64,000 nt of DNA, taken from NCBI GenBank assembly GCA_936450465.1, contig OW388292.1:11551756-11615755 (forward strand), read 5' to 3'. The position numbers were made by a program, and so were the translations under genes. Below are positions 12,801 to 35,900 of this stretch, one piece after another; the stretch's first letter is position 1; every line of letters starts with the position of its first letter. This DNA is from Gibbula magus (lineage: Eukaryota; Mollusca; Gastropoda; Trochida; Trochidae). The notes under the pieces are model-generated. The model was not told the origin of the DNA and did not search any database. It was given only the letters and a program-made list of their open reading frames with translations.

Positions 12801-14143
12801 GCCACAGCATAAAAAAACTGTTGTAATGAGCTTTGAACTCTGAGATTTGTTGTGCTCTTCATTCAATAGAAGTAATCCCTTATAAAAGACCTGAAGGATA
12901 GTCATCTCATCTTTTTCATGTGAGAGTCCGAACATGTGGTTTGAGAAATGCAGAAATTGAGAAAAGAAAGTAACTTTGCAGTTAACCTTATTCAGTAGGA
13001 ATGTGAAATATATGTCGACTTGAGATTACAATCCACATTGTGGACATGTTTCTCAAATTGATGTAATCAATGTGAAATGAGAACTATTGAATAGCCTATG
13101 AACTGAATATTGTGACAAGCCACAAAGGAATAAATTGAAGAGGAGTTAAGAATTCTTTTATTTTATATGAGATATGTGAACTGCATATGACTGGTGATGA
13201 AATGATAAGATAAGACTATTAGAAGTAGCTACATAAGAACTTGACACCACATCTTCTCCAGTACAGAAAAATATTGAAGTGTAGGGAAAAGAACAATTAA
13301 AATACATTGTGTTGATTGCAAACAGCAGCTATAGCTGTCAGTGCTGATACACAGAGGTTTCAGGTTCTGTGCTGTGTTAGTCTGTGTGACTGGTTTAGTC
13401 TTACACTCAGATGCTCAAGAGAATTTATTCATAAAATATCAACATTTTATTAAATATTGAAAAGGAGCCTATGAGAAACAGGATTTTAGGAAACAGATCC
13501 TTTTCAATATGTAATAAATGTTGATATTTCCAGAATACAAATATGCAAAGGTCTACAAAATTTATAGTGAATGTGGATTAATGTGTACCCAATTTTTATA
13601 ATAAATTTTAAATTTGATGATAGGGGCAATTCCTTATTATGTAATATTTTAATATTTTCTTTAGAGATAATGACTAACATAATTCCTGGTGAGCTTCAGA
13701 GCCAATGGCTTTATTTTAAAATGTGCACACTCCTGCAACCCTCCTCTCCCGTTCAGAACTGATTTCAATTCTAACAATGTTGATGCTAAAGCTCTTATGC
13801 CATGGGGATTGCAACATTCAACCTTCAGTTCTGATTCTAGCATCACACAGGCACTAGTCACTAGATACATTCTTCCTGAGCCAAGTGTGTGGTATTATGG
13901 GGAAAAGTTACAATTCAAACTGAGGAAAGACAGCTGGAAAAGAATGACCTGATGAGTTTGTTCAGATATTTACTGAATCCAAATGGTGATTGCAGAATCT
14001 GCTACCATGGCTATGTTCATTTCCAAATCTAAAATCTGTCAAAATGTCTGTGGCAATCTTAAAGCTTGACAGCGCTAACGTGATGTGAATCTCATCATCA
14101 GAGTGAAGGTTGGTGACCAGATACACATGGAACCATAAAAATA
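12801..14143. other. Gene-free intergenic stretch
   Basis: No gene was recognised. It holds one hairpin at 13433-13531, in which 'AAATATCAACATTTTATTAA' pairs imperfectly with 'ATGTAATAAATGTTGATATT' across a loop of about 34 bases. Confidence 0.55.
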
Positions 14144-15083
14144 ACAAGTGTTTGCCACTAACATGGCAATGTCCCCCGCCGGTGACATTGAGTTAGTAAG
14201 ACACATCATTGGAGCTACTTGGGTTCATGATATATCGTGTTAATAAGAGTTCTAAAAGTGGTCAAAGTGTTGTGGTGACCTTGAAAATAAGGTCAAGGTC
14301 ACCAAATCGACTGGCGTCTGCGTCATCCTCCAATGTAGACTGACACCAAATTTTAAAACATTTGGTCCAACCGGTCATAATAAATGGTGATAACAAGAGT
14401 TCGAAAAGTGGTCAAAGTGTTGTAGTGACTTTGAAAATAAGGTCAAGGTCACCAAAATTTCCTGGTGTCTGCGTCATCCCCCAGTGTAGACTGACACCAA
14501 ATTTGAAGACTTTGAGTCTAACTGGTAAAGATATATATCGCGTTAACAAGAGTTAGAAAAGTGCTCAAAGTGTTACGGTGACCTTGAAAATAAGGTCAAG
14601 GTCACCAAAATAAACTGGTGTCTGTGTCTTTCCCCAATGTAGGCTGACAACTAATTTGAAGACTTTGGATGCAATGTTTCATGAGATATCGCCTTAACAA
14701 GAGTTCAAAGAGTGGTCAAAGTGTCCTGGTGACCTTGAAAATAAGGCCAAGGTCACCAAAAGTGACTGGTGTCTGCATTTTCCCACAATGTAGGCAGAAA
14801 CCAAATTTGAAGACTTTGGATGCAACGCTTCATGAGATATCGCGTAAACAAGAGTTCAAAAAGTGGTCAAAGTGTTGTGGTGACCTTGAAAATAAGACCA
14901 AGGTCACCAAAATTGACTGGTGTCTGCGTCTTTCCACAATGTAGGCAGACATCAAATTTGAAGACTTTGGATGCAACGCTTCATAAGATATCGCGTAAAC
15001 AAGAAATGTGACGTACGTACGTACTTACGTACGGACGCCGCTGAATACATAGTCCCCCGTTCCGCGTTGCGGCGGGGGACAAT
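14144..15083 (+). mobile_element. Non-autonomous element, family A, copy 1 (five internal monomers)
   Basis: The left end carries a small hairpin (TTGCCA...TGGCAA) followed by ATGTCCCCCGCCG. The right end is GCGGCGGGGGACAAT, its inverted counterpart, preceded by an ACGTACGTACTTACGTACGG palindromic tract. Between them are about five tandem monomers of 151 bp, whose cores lie at 14274, 14425, 14577, 14728 and 14879. Each contains GGTGACCTTGA-AAATAAGG-TCAAGGTCACC or a close variant, a perfect 11-bp stem in the best copies. There is no transposase. Confidence 0.85.
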
Positions 15084-17383
15084 AACTCACTCACCAGTCA
15101 ATTCCTATTGTCCGACAGAGCAAATGGCTATTTCTAAGCGTGGCATCATGTTCTGTTTTAAAGAACATACAGAGTAACGGTCATTGGTTGAAAGATAATT
15201 CTATATCATATATAGATCTATATAAACCTGCACAATATTTAATAAAATTGTCTTGAAGACTTGTCTGACCTGAACTGTAGTTTATCATCAGAAATCAAAG
15301 GGAGGTAATACAATTTCTTTTGAACCATCACTTTCCAAGTGCTCATTTCTCATACTTTATGTACTCTCAGAACACTGATCTGCTCTCGTCTAAAGGAGTA
15401 AAACAATAGTTTGGAGCAAGGTCAAAGGTAGCTTCCTGTATGATGTTATTTGAGAAAATTAATTAAATATATATACATAGTACCATGATTGAAAAAATAT
15501 TGTACATGGAGTTAAAACTGTTTTCTTGATTTTATAAAAGATAATTTTAATTTTTGGGGGTTCATTCGTAGGTCGATATCTTAGCTGCTCTGTCTGCTCC
15601 ACCTGATTATGAGGAGCAACTTCAAGCAAACTCTCATCACGGTCTGTTCTTGCTCCTTTTGTTTGGAGTACAGCGAGTACAATTCTCAGCTAATGGAGCG
15701 CACCCTTTTACTTAATGCTAACAGTAAATGTAAATAAGATTTAATGATAAGACTGATGGAAATGTAAATTTTAAGTTATTGTTAATGACAACTTCAATCC
15801 CAAAATTTACTATTTCACACACTTTCTTCTTTGATGACACAGAACAAGAAAATAAACAATAGCAACACATGGATAAATGCAATAAAAATTTATTTTCATT
15901 TGGTAACTACTTGTTTACATTATGTACATAATAAATAAATTTCAAGAATTCGTTTTCATCTCTTGGTTTGTCTACAAACAGAACAATAATCTGACAGTTG
16001 CTGTGAGAGTCAGTTAGCAATACATACACATACTCATCCACAGACCAGTGTCAAAAATAAAACTATCAACAACATAATATCTGGTGCAGCATCAGAGGGG
16101 GGCGAGAGGAGGATGAATGTGAGAGGACTTCAGGTGAATTGTCTACATGATTCTAATGGGACTACATCTACATGAGGTGGAGAGCACTTTATAGTAATAT
16201 TGCTGGTTAGATCGGCTAACTACACGAGGACAGTCTCTGGTATTTCAAACTGAATGTCTTTATCCTAACAACAGAGCTTTAGAAATATAGCTTTATGTTT
16301 ACCTGTAACTTTGTTTAAAAAAAACCAAAACATCATATGTAACATAAACTCCAATAACTGTCATTATTACATATGAACAATTTCAATAACTTTGTTGGAT
16401 TAGTCTAGATACTGGACAGAATTCTATGTTGTTAAAATCATGTCCCAATTTTTACTAATGACTTTCTTCCCTGCAATGAAATTAAGGAATTATAATGAAT
16501 TATTGAGGAATTCTTATTATGTAATTGTAAGTAAAATGATTCTAGAACAGATCATACAAATATGACATATCAACATTAAATTAGACTTAGATTCAATTAC
16601 TTTGAAATTTGTGAATTCTGGCAGTACAACAGTGTAAGACTGTCCTCTCTACAGTTGTACTACAAACTTGGTTAGGTAGTCTAGATACATAAGAAATAGG
16701 GGTGAAAAGTTTCAAATACCTGCATTTTCCAGAAACACATCAACAATGGAATCATAACAACTTGAAACAAACCTCTGAGGATGTCGGAGAATTTGATTCA
16801 AAACAACTTCTATTACAAACTATTTTGTTCTGGTTGATCAGCCTTCAAGCACCAGTTCAAATAAAAGTGATTATTCTGCAGATAATCAAACAAAAACAAT
16901 AATATGAAACATCAATTTCTAATTTGCTGCATTAAACTGGATGAGACAGAAGTATTTGTATCGAAGCAATTGAGCGTTGTGAATATTAGTAGTGTACAGG
17001 TGGACATACAGATACAGAGAGTAACAGAGACACTGCAGATACACAGGACATCAAGCTTCAAGCATTCGACAAGACGTGGACATGGTTATCATACATCAAT
17101 ATACTCTACAGGACATTACTCTTGTAAAGAAAGGTTGACCGCTGAACCATGTGCATGCAGCAAACATTGGCCGCATGTGCTGGCTTGAAATCACCAGCAA
17201 AGCTTGCATACCGTGGCGGACTACTTTTTGGGAATAATTTTGACTTTTTATATCTAATGGATTGTCTTATCAGAAAATAAACAAATTATTTTAGATCATT
17301 TAACCGACATGTTCATAGAAACTAGTCTGAGATACTGAGGTCATCTGCTCAGTATCCTTTTCTTGTCTCGGGGCTGTTACCGA
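15084..17383. other. Gene-free stretch; possible distal MIER 3' UTR
   Basis: No coding exon was recognised. TTTATT at 15889-15894 (AATAAA on the minus strand) could end a very long MIER 3' UTR. The sequence from about 15,850 to 17,380 is free of visible interspersed repeats. Confidence 0.4.
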
Positions 17384-18375
17384 ATGGCATGGTATATACA
17401 GAGAGCGGCATATGCTGGTCACATGGTGTATACAGAATGGCATATGCTGGTCACATGGTATATACAGAGAGCGGCATATGCTGGTCACATGGTGTATACA
17501 GAATGGCATATGCTGGTCACATGGTGTATACAGAGAGCAGCATATGTTGGTCACATTATGTATACAGAGTGACATGCTGATCACATGGTGTATACACAGA
17601 GCAACATATGCTGGTCACATTGTGTGTACAGACTGTCATCTGCTGGTCACATGGTATATACAGAGTGACATATGCTGGTCACATGGTGTATACAGAGTGA
17701 CATATGCTGGTCACATGGTGTATACAGAGTGACATATGCTGGTCACATGGTGTATACAGAGTGACATATGCTGGTCACATGGTGTATACAGAGTGACATA
17801 TGCTGGTCACATGGTGTATACAGAGTGACATATGCTGGTCACATGGTGTATACAGAGCGGCATATGCTGGTCACATGGTGTATACACAGAGTGACATATG
17901 CTGGTCACATGGTGTATACAGAGTGACATATGCTGGTCACATGGTGTATACAGAGTGACATGCTGGTCACATGGTGTATACAGAGAGCGGCATATGCTGG
18001 TCACATGTGGTGTATACAGAGAGCGGCATTCGCTTGTCACACGGTGTATACACAATGGCTTATGTTGGTCACATGGTGTATACCATGGCTTATGCTGGTC
18101 ACATGGTGTATACAGAATGGCATATGCTGGTCACATGGTATACAGAGAGCAGCATATGTTGGTCACATTATGTATACAGAGTGACATGCTGGTCACATGG
18201 TGTATACACAGAGCAACATATGCTGGTCACTTTGTGTGTACAGACTGCCATATGCTGGTCACATGGTATATACAGAGTGACATATGCTGGTCACATGGTG
18301 TATACAGAGTAACATATGCTGGTCACATGGTGTTTACACAGAGCTGCATATGCTGGTCACATGGTGTTTACACAG
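17384..18375 (+). repeat. Minisatellite, 32-bp unit, ~30 copies
   Basis: The unit is 'CATATGCTGGTCACATGGTG' followed by TATACAGAGTGA, with 29-34-bp variants. The array has higher-order structure. A block starting with CAGAGAGCAGCATATGTTGG at 17531 recurs at 18143, and the following variant units keep the same 612-bp offset. The open frames across the array are by-products of the repeat. Confidence 0.95.
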
Positions 18376-21300
18376 TGTAGGAATATAAACACTCCATGAA
18401 GAAAAAGGAGGGACAAGCATTGTTAAGCTGGGTTCTTTTGGTTTCCAAAATTATATTGCTCCAGATTTACAAAGCTCTCTTGGCACTTAAGTAATCATAA
18501 TGGAATTCATTAAACTTGACTGCGACTAACTTAACATCACGAGAGGTTTGAAAAACTAGGCCCAGCAGCATATACGGGAAGCATTCCATAGCTCAGCTTA
18601 CAACTATAACAGTGGAACCAGCAAGGGAAATGTTGCTGCAATTTATTGACATTATCCATTTTCATTACATTATTAACTTGAAATAAATCGTTCACTTTCA
18701 TTTATTTACTCATCTAAAAGTGTTTAAAAAAATTATAGACTTCAGTGATAGTACATATAATAAAGACAGTTTATAACCCGGTTATATATTGATAATACAA
18801 TGAGAAAACTGTTTCCTTTAAATGTGTATCAAACACCTTTATATATCAGTAAATCATAAGTATTGATTTTGGTACTTGGCCAATCTGGGCTCTCATGAAA
18901 CAAGATATGGCAACACATCCCATTTTAAAATTTGTTAAACTTTAGGGAGACAGACATTCATTGACATATAAACCAAATATATAGTCTTAAATATCTTTAA
19001 ATCCAGATATTCTTTGGAAATGTACATTGCCCCAAATCTACTCTAGAAGTAATGCTTGCTGCACATTTTAGAATGGATAGAAGAATAACTTTATTCTTCT
19101 GATTTGAACAATAGCTAATACGGTATCAAAGAGCATAGCTTCTCTTTAAATAGCACTTACATTTGTGGATTTCAAATGAAAAAAGTACTAAATTGCTGAC
19201 ATTCACCAACAAATTTCATTGAAAATATATAACACATATTCCAATAAGAAGAAATGATACATAAACTTTGCAATGTACATTGAAGAAGGAACTTGTACTC
19301 CTTAGAAGAGGTATGAAATAGTGATAATAAGAATATCAGAAGGAAAACATCGCTAGAAAAAAGCTCATTTCAAAAACATGATTTGAAAAATATAAGATTT
19401 GAAATATCAAAATGTTTTTCCATTATGATCAAACTGGAGGCGACATCAAAGTGAAGAAATGGTCAAAGTGACCAACTTACTTTAGGTCATCTAAATAGAT
19501 TGCTGCAATTTCTCTTCGAAAGAGACCATTCGATAACAATAAAGAATGGGATAACTAGATATGAAAGAATTTCAAACAAATGAGAAACAATTACAAGTAG
19601 TTCTTCCTTTTCTTGTCTGTTTGAATATGCCTGATCTAGCTAGCATCAACTGCATGGGTGTGTTCCAGTGCATCGAACGTTGATATGCCATGTATCACAA
19701 TATCAACAACGCTAAATCTCTAGCACAAGAGCAACATTTGATTAAAGGTGAATTCAAGCAGGGACATCCAAATGTCATGTATACACAGGTACAAATGTAT
19801 AATTAACTATGGTCAAATCAAAATACTCATTATTGGAGTCCCAAGAGAGACGAATTTCAACATAAATTAATTTATTCATGATTAAAAATATTGTAATTAT
19901 TGTTGCTGTAATATCTGTCTAGAAATTCATCTTCTAAAAGACATTGTATGTAATCATTTTTTAAAAGAATTAAATTTCCTCTAAATTTGTATTATAATGA
20001 AAGGACAAAAGAAAATTTTGTAATCTCCTTATTTTGATTTTGTATGAATTGCACTTACATGATGAAAACATGACCGAACAGTATATGAATATCAGTATGG
20101 ACAACCATATGCTATATATTATACTATATGTACAAACATACAGATCTCAGTTTGTAAACATAGATGAGAACTTTTCAATAGATTACAATTATTGGTTAAT
20201 TTCAATATATGCAATGTGATGAAGGTTATTCACTAGATTCCAGAGAAAGCTGGGTCCAGTGTTTTCACTAACCGTTACCGTATTTTGATAGAAGTGACGT
20301 CATTATAAGGGGGTCGTTATCCGAGCTCATATTATATTTATATATTGTAATATAAGTTAAGATAAAATTGAGTGCTAACAATGTATTCAACAGCATAACA
20401 TTTTGTTCTTACTTTGATAAACAGAAATACTTTAACTCGTAAAATTTACAGTTTGAATAGGCCCAGTGCAAGAGGTAATTACAATTCACATAAAAAAACT
20501 AAGCAAGCCTGACGTCACTTAACTCTACTTCTAGATTAAGCTATGGATGACCCCAAACTTTTAGTTTATAGTTAAGATTTGATTATTTGAAAAGAATTAT
20601 GCATATTTTTGTAAAAAGAAAAACAACTGGCGGTGAACCCATTCATTGGTGACGTGCGAGTTTGAAAAATCTTGCAATGTCATCACAAGACAGTGCCTGT
20701 AGATACGGTCTATGACAGTTTATATTCTACTAATATAGAAATCGTATTATTCCTAAGTTATAGAATCTGTGATCAAACATAATGAACAAGTTATCTCCCC
20801 TGACAAATTGACGGTACCCTAATTAGTCTGCCTCTTTAAAGATTGTTTGTTTGAATATCATGGATGAGAGACATTGGACAATTGGAGTACAACAAACCAA
20901 GACAATAACCGTAACAGATCCTATCGAACATTCATTGTCAACCTATACGTGATAGTCACATTCACTTAACATCAATCAACTCAATGACTGCATACCAATG
21001 CATAACTGGTTTTGGTAAACATCATTTTCTAACAGTCAGATCAAATGTTGGTTGGCAAGATGGATATTTTCTTACACAAAATAGTTTCATTTTGTTCAAT
21101 TACGCATCGCCTGCATTATACATTTTTCATGAAAACTTGGAACTTGAAGTTAAAATGCAGTACTTATCAAACTAATAACAAAAATATATCATACATTTCT
21201 ATTTGCATTTTGCCAGTGGAACCATGTACTAAAAGTACAATATAATGCTTGCAGTTAATCATACTGGATGCAGATGTCAGCTTAATCAGCACCAAACACA

Positions 21301-22285
21301 TGCATCACCTCGTCATAATTACTTCTGTACAATATGCAAAATATTATCTGGTAGAGATGTACTGAGAGCGTCTGTCCACCACAGGCTGCTCACATTATAC
21401 TGACCTAACCGGGCTCCATGAGCAGTTGGACTGGATGCCCAACAACATTATGCCGGTGGTATATATAAAATGCATACCAATAATACATTCACTGGAATTC
21501 GGGCAACATCACTGTCGTACACAAGGCAACAAATTCTGTACTTCATTTCTCCGCTAACCCAGATACAATCATACGGAGCTTCAATACTTAACAACTGGCA
21601 ATTATATACAATCAAACATTCATTAACTTACTAACAAACAAGACAGGTCATATTGTAACCTATGCTGGGGATATTCAGGTGACATTGAAAGATAAGTCCT
21701 GCGAGGACCTGGCTTAACTGACGAGGTCCAAGTATCTTTGCACGTCTGACCGTCAGTATAACCCGCAACTGACGACAGGTGACATGGGGACCTGCAAGGA
21801 CTTGCTTCAGTATAACATGCAGTCACAGTGAAAAGGCACAGTGTCATTCAGAACATGGCAGTTTACCTTCCCATGTATCAGTTAGAACGCAAATTGTTTG
21901 CCTCAATACTATGTCACTCTCTTGCATCATATTTCAAACAAAGGAGAACACGAACTCAACAAAGCACTCTCTGAAGATTGACTTCAACTGTGATATTAGT
22001 CTGGCCTGAAATGGAAAATAAGACAGATTTTGAATTATCCAGAACACAACACTTCTCCCTCAACATTGTGGTGACTGGTCCGATTATAGATGATAAACCG
22101 TTTTTTTAAGTCAATAGAATTCCTATGATCCTGCCGACACATTGCTGGAGTTGATCCTTGTGGATTCTTGTTTTGAGGTACATTCTGTTCTCTGGTTCAT
22201 CTTGGCGAACACGAGGAGCATGTTTATTGCACATTAGACATGTGATTGTGTGTGTGAGATATCGGAATGTATGATCCCTGCAAGG
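18376..22285 (-). other. Probable MIER 3' UTR / intergenic DNA
   Basis: No exon was recognised and interspersed repeats are scarce. The nearest minus-strand AATAAA to the MIER stop is at 22228-22223, which would give a very short 3' UTR. Repeat scarcity would also fit a long 3' UTR running left. Two TGACGTCA-type sites (near 20294 and 20511) lie here. Confidence 0.4.
22223..22228 (-). terminator. Candidate poly(A) signal of MIER
   Basis: TTTATT on + reads AATAAA on -, 58-63 bases after the MIER stop codon. It is the proximal candidate. Alternative signals lie further left, including 15894-15889. Confidence 0.35.
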
Positions 22286-32529
<10,244 letters not shown>

Positions 32530-32927
32530 TTTCCTAAATTATGGGATAGATTCAAATCGAGGCCAAATCGGGCACTGACGTGCGGTTTTCGTTTACAACG
32601 AGGCATTTCATTGGCTGTTAACACTTATCGCTCAAATTAAACAAATCGGCTAAACCATTTTAATACAAATGTAACGGTAGATATTTATTAATATTTATTT
32701 GTTTTGTATCATATTCCATCAGTTTTAAAAAGAAAATCTGACTCATTATCCTTTGTAGCCTCTTTTATCACATTTCGCCCGCCGAACTCATTTTTGTTAT
32801 GCCCAATCATGAAAGCCGTAACATCTGGTGATCCGTTTCTCATAGCAACATAACCACAATGGCGTGCGTCGACTTTGATGCATAGTTTGAATGGACGTTT
32901 TAGAAACAAACTTGTTCTAGATCGAAG
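32530..32927. promoter_or_regulatory. Bidirectional MIER/DNAI4 promoter
   Basis: Only 398 bp separate the two divergent start codons. Visible elements are ATTGG at 32610-32614 (a CCAAT box read on minus), CTGACGTGCG near 32575, and GTTTCTCATAGCAAC at 32835-32849. The last holds a perfect RFX/X-box right half (AGCAAC) and a degenerate left half, 79 bp before the DNAI4 ATG; X-boxes drive ciliary genes. No TATA box was seen near either start. The geometry is seen directly; the sharing of a promoter is inferred. Confidence 0.65.
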
Positions 32928-35900
32928 ATGTCAACCGGAAAACCGAAAAAGCATTTAACGGCAGGGTAAATGTTTTATATATATCTAGATATATGTTTGT
33001 TATTGTCAATTTATTCCAAATTATTTCATGTAAACTTGTTTTTTTATCATCATGATCATGGTTAAAACATACTTTGAATGATATAATGTATAAGATCATA
33101 ACAATTGAGCAACTACAGACATTTGGTTCGCCATCCTGAATAACATTGTAAAGATTAATCCTAACCCTATGAAATTAAGTGAAAGGGAAATAATATCGAA
33201 AGTGTTAGGCTATATTGCAGGAGATATGGACATAAAAGGTAGAAAAGATAAAAGACATTAGGATATTATAAAAATGGGTGCGATACAATCCTGTAATTAA
33301 ATCTTTACAACAAAAATTCATGCTCAGGTAGCATAAAACATGATTGTAACAAGATTATGATCGTGTTTATGCTGAATCTCTCCTGGTTATTATAGGTCTA
33401 AATTTCAGCCATTTAAAGGAAATGCATTGTGTTTTTCAAATGATTTTAGTGAAATCACAGGCAGGGACCATCCTTTAGTCAGTCTGATTACGGTAGTAGA
33501 ATTGACCCTGTTCCAAGGAGAAAAATCTGCAAAAATACGGCATCTACCAGAATACAACCTTATTCTATAGATTCCTCGCCACATATGGTCTGATGACACC
33601 CCATTTTCTGTACCAGTTTAGTGCAGACAAAACCCAGTCATAGCTGGCCAATCACATCATTGTTTTTAAACGTTCACCATTTATAAAGCATTCAGAATCA
33701 TTTCTTAACACCTTCCTAATGTTATGGAAACAGACGAAAGGATGACTGTATGGAGTTTCTTGCCCCCAGCTTCTATATTAGATTATAGATCTCACACACT
33801 GTCTTACAGACATTATAGATCTCACACACTGTCTTACAGACATTATAGATCTCATACACTGTCTTACAGACATTATAGATCTCATACACTGTCTGACAGA
33901 CATTATAGATCTCATACACTGTCTTACAGACATTATAGATCTCACACACTGTCTTACAGACATTATAGATGATCTCATACACTGTCTTACAGACATTATA
34001 GATCTCATACACTGTCTTACAGACATTATAGATGATCTCATACACTGTTTTACAGACATTATAGATCTCATACACTGTCTTACAGACATTATAGATCTCA
34101 TACACTGTCTTACAGACATTATAGATCTCATACACTGTCTTACAGACATTATAGATCTCGCACTGTCTTACAGACATTATAGATCTCATCCACTGTCTTA
34201 CAGACATTATAGATCTCATACACTGTCTTACAGACATTATAGATCTCATACACTGTCTTACAGACATTATAGATCTCAAACACTGTCTTACAGACATTAT
34301 AGATCTCATACACTGTCTTACAGACATTGTAGATCTCATACACTGTCTTACAGACATTATAGATGATCTCATACACTGTCTTACAGTCATTATAGATCTC
34401 ATACACTGTCTTACAGACATTATAGATCTCATACACTGTCTTACAGACATTATAGATCTCATACACTGTCTTACAGACATTATAGATCTCATACACTGTC
34501 TTAGTCTTTTGCCTTGCCTTACGCTTTAACTAGTTCAGGGCCAAATTGTAAATGGGCATACCGGTACTTCAAAATCATTTTGAATCTTAATTTGAATGAA
34601 GGAAACTATTGATCATTTCCATTTTTATTGACTCGTTGATTGTTTAAAAAAGTTTTTATTGATGAATGTGCTATTTATGCAAAGCTGACAGGTGGGTTTG
34701 GGGGCCTCTTGAACCCCTCTGGATCTGCCATTGTAATTTATAAATCAGATTTGTTGAATTAGTTGAAGTTTGAGTTAAAAGAATAGAAATATTTAAGATT
34801 GTTAGTAAGAAATACGGATATTGTCATCAATGCCAATAGACTGATGTAGCATCATCCTTCCCCATACTGCCCCCGGTGCCCCGTACGTAACTACCTTATG
34901 AAACTTTAAATGAATCGTATGAAATAATCTATGTCCATGACTTAACATGACGGCATAATACTTTATTGCTAAACAGTTGTAGTTGAGGTTACTCTATTGT
35001 TTTATTAAAAGTTCACAAATGAGTTGTGATAACTGTGCCTCTGATGTGTTTTGAATAGTGCTAGGTATTTTATATATGTTTTATTCAATAAATGTTCATT
35101 TCAGCATGCCTCAAAATGTCGGCCAAAGTACCACTTCCAAGAAAAGCGCAATGACACACTCTGTTACTCGCAGTAAATATGGGGGAGCTCCCCGCAACAC
35201 CGTGTACGGTAGTTCCAGAAGTAATCTCGTCTCATCAGCCAGTCGTAAGAGTGTCGGCATGCCTTCCAGTGAAAAATCTGCCAATGTCAAAATTCCTGTA
35301 CAAGTAAGTGGAACAATCATTGATTCACATCACTAAAGAATTTTTTCTACGGAAAAGTGATAAGTTGAAATGTACTTTTTTGTGCAGTCATTGACTCAGT
35401 ATGTCTGTGAGTGTTGTTTATCCAAAACATCCAATCAAGTGAAGGCATGTTTTGATTCTAAATTGAAATCTGTGATGCAAATTCTACGTGATTTATATCT
35501 CTGGTGAACTGGAAGGAGGGGTATGTTATAACTGAGTCAGGAATGATGTGCTTTGAATTTCTGTACAAGAAACTCCTCATTTGTTTGCATAATGATCTAT
35601 CTGATGATCCAAATCATTATCATTGCCATGTTTTTATATTGCAGTTTGTATTTCCAATCACTTGCATTTAATTCCATTATTCATTAGTTTACAGTGCAAA
35701 TAAGTTTTACTCAAAAATGATTCCATTGTATATATGAAGTTCTAAATACATGAATGATATTAACTTATTTCATCAATTATGTGAGGTGTTTGACGACCAA
35801 GGAAACGATGTGACGCCGGTCTCACTTCTACAACTTGACCCGACTGTACTGAAGAAGAACCAAAGCAATCTACTGGGGGATAGTTCAGGAGGAACTGTGA

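Noticed and set aside
17384..18375. CRISPR-like regular array
   Set aside because: The units are contiguous tandem repeats without unique spacers, in a eukaryotic genome.
17363..18380. Overlapping frames rich in HMLVTWCIQ-like repeats
   Set aside because: They are translation of the 32-bp minisatellite in several frames, with no evidence of splicing or coding constraint.
33773..34492. 239-codon minus-strand frame of repeated MRSIMSVRQC units
   Set aside because: It is produced by the 30-bp minisatellite, whose unit is a multiple of three; all frames stay open. There is no start context or flanking exon structure.
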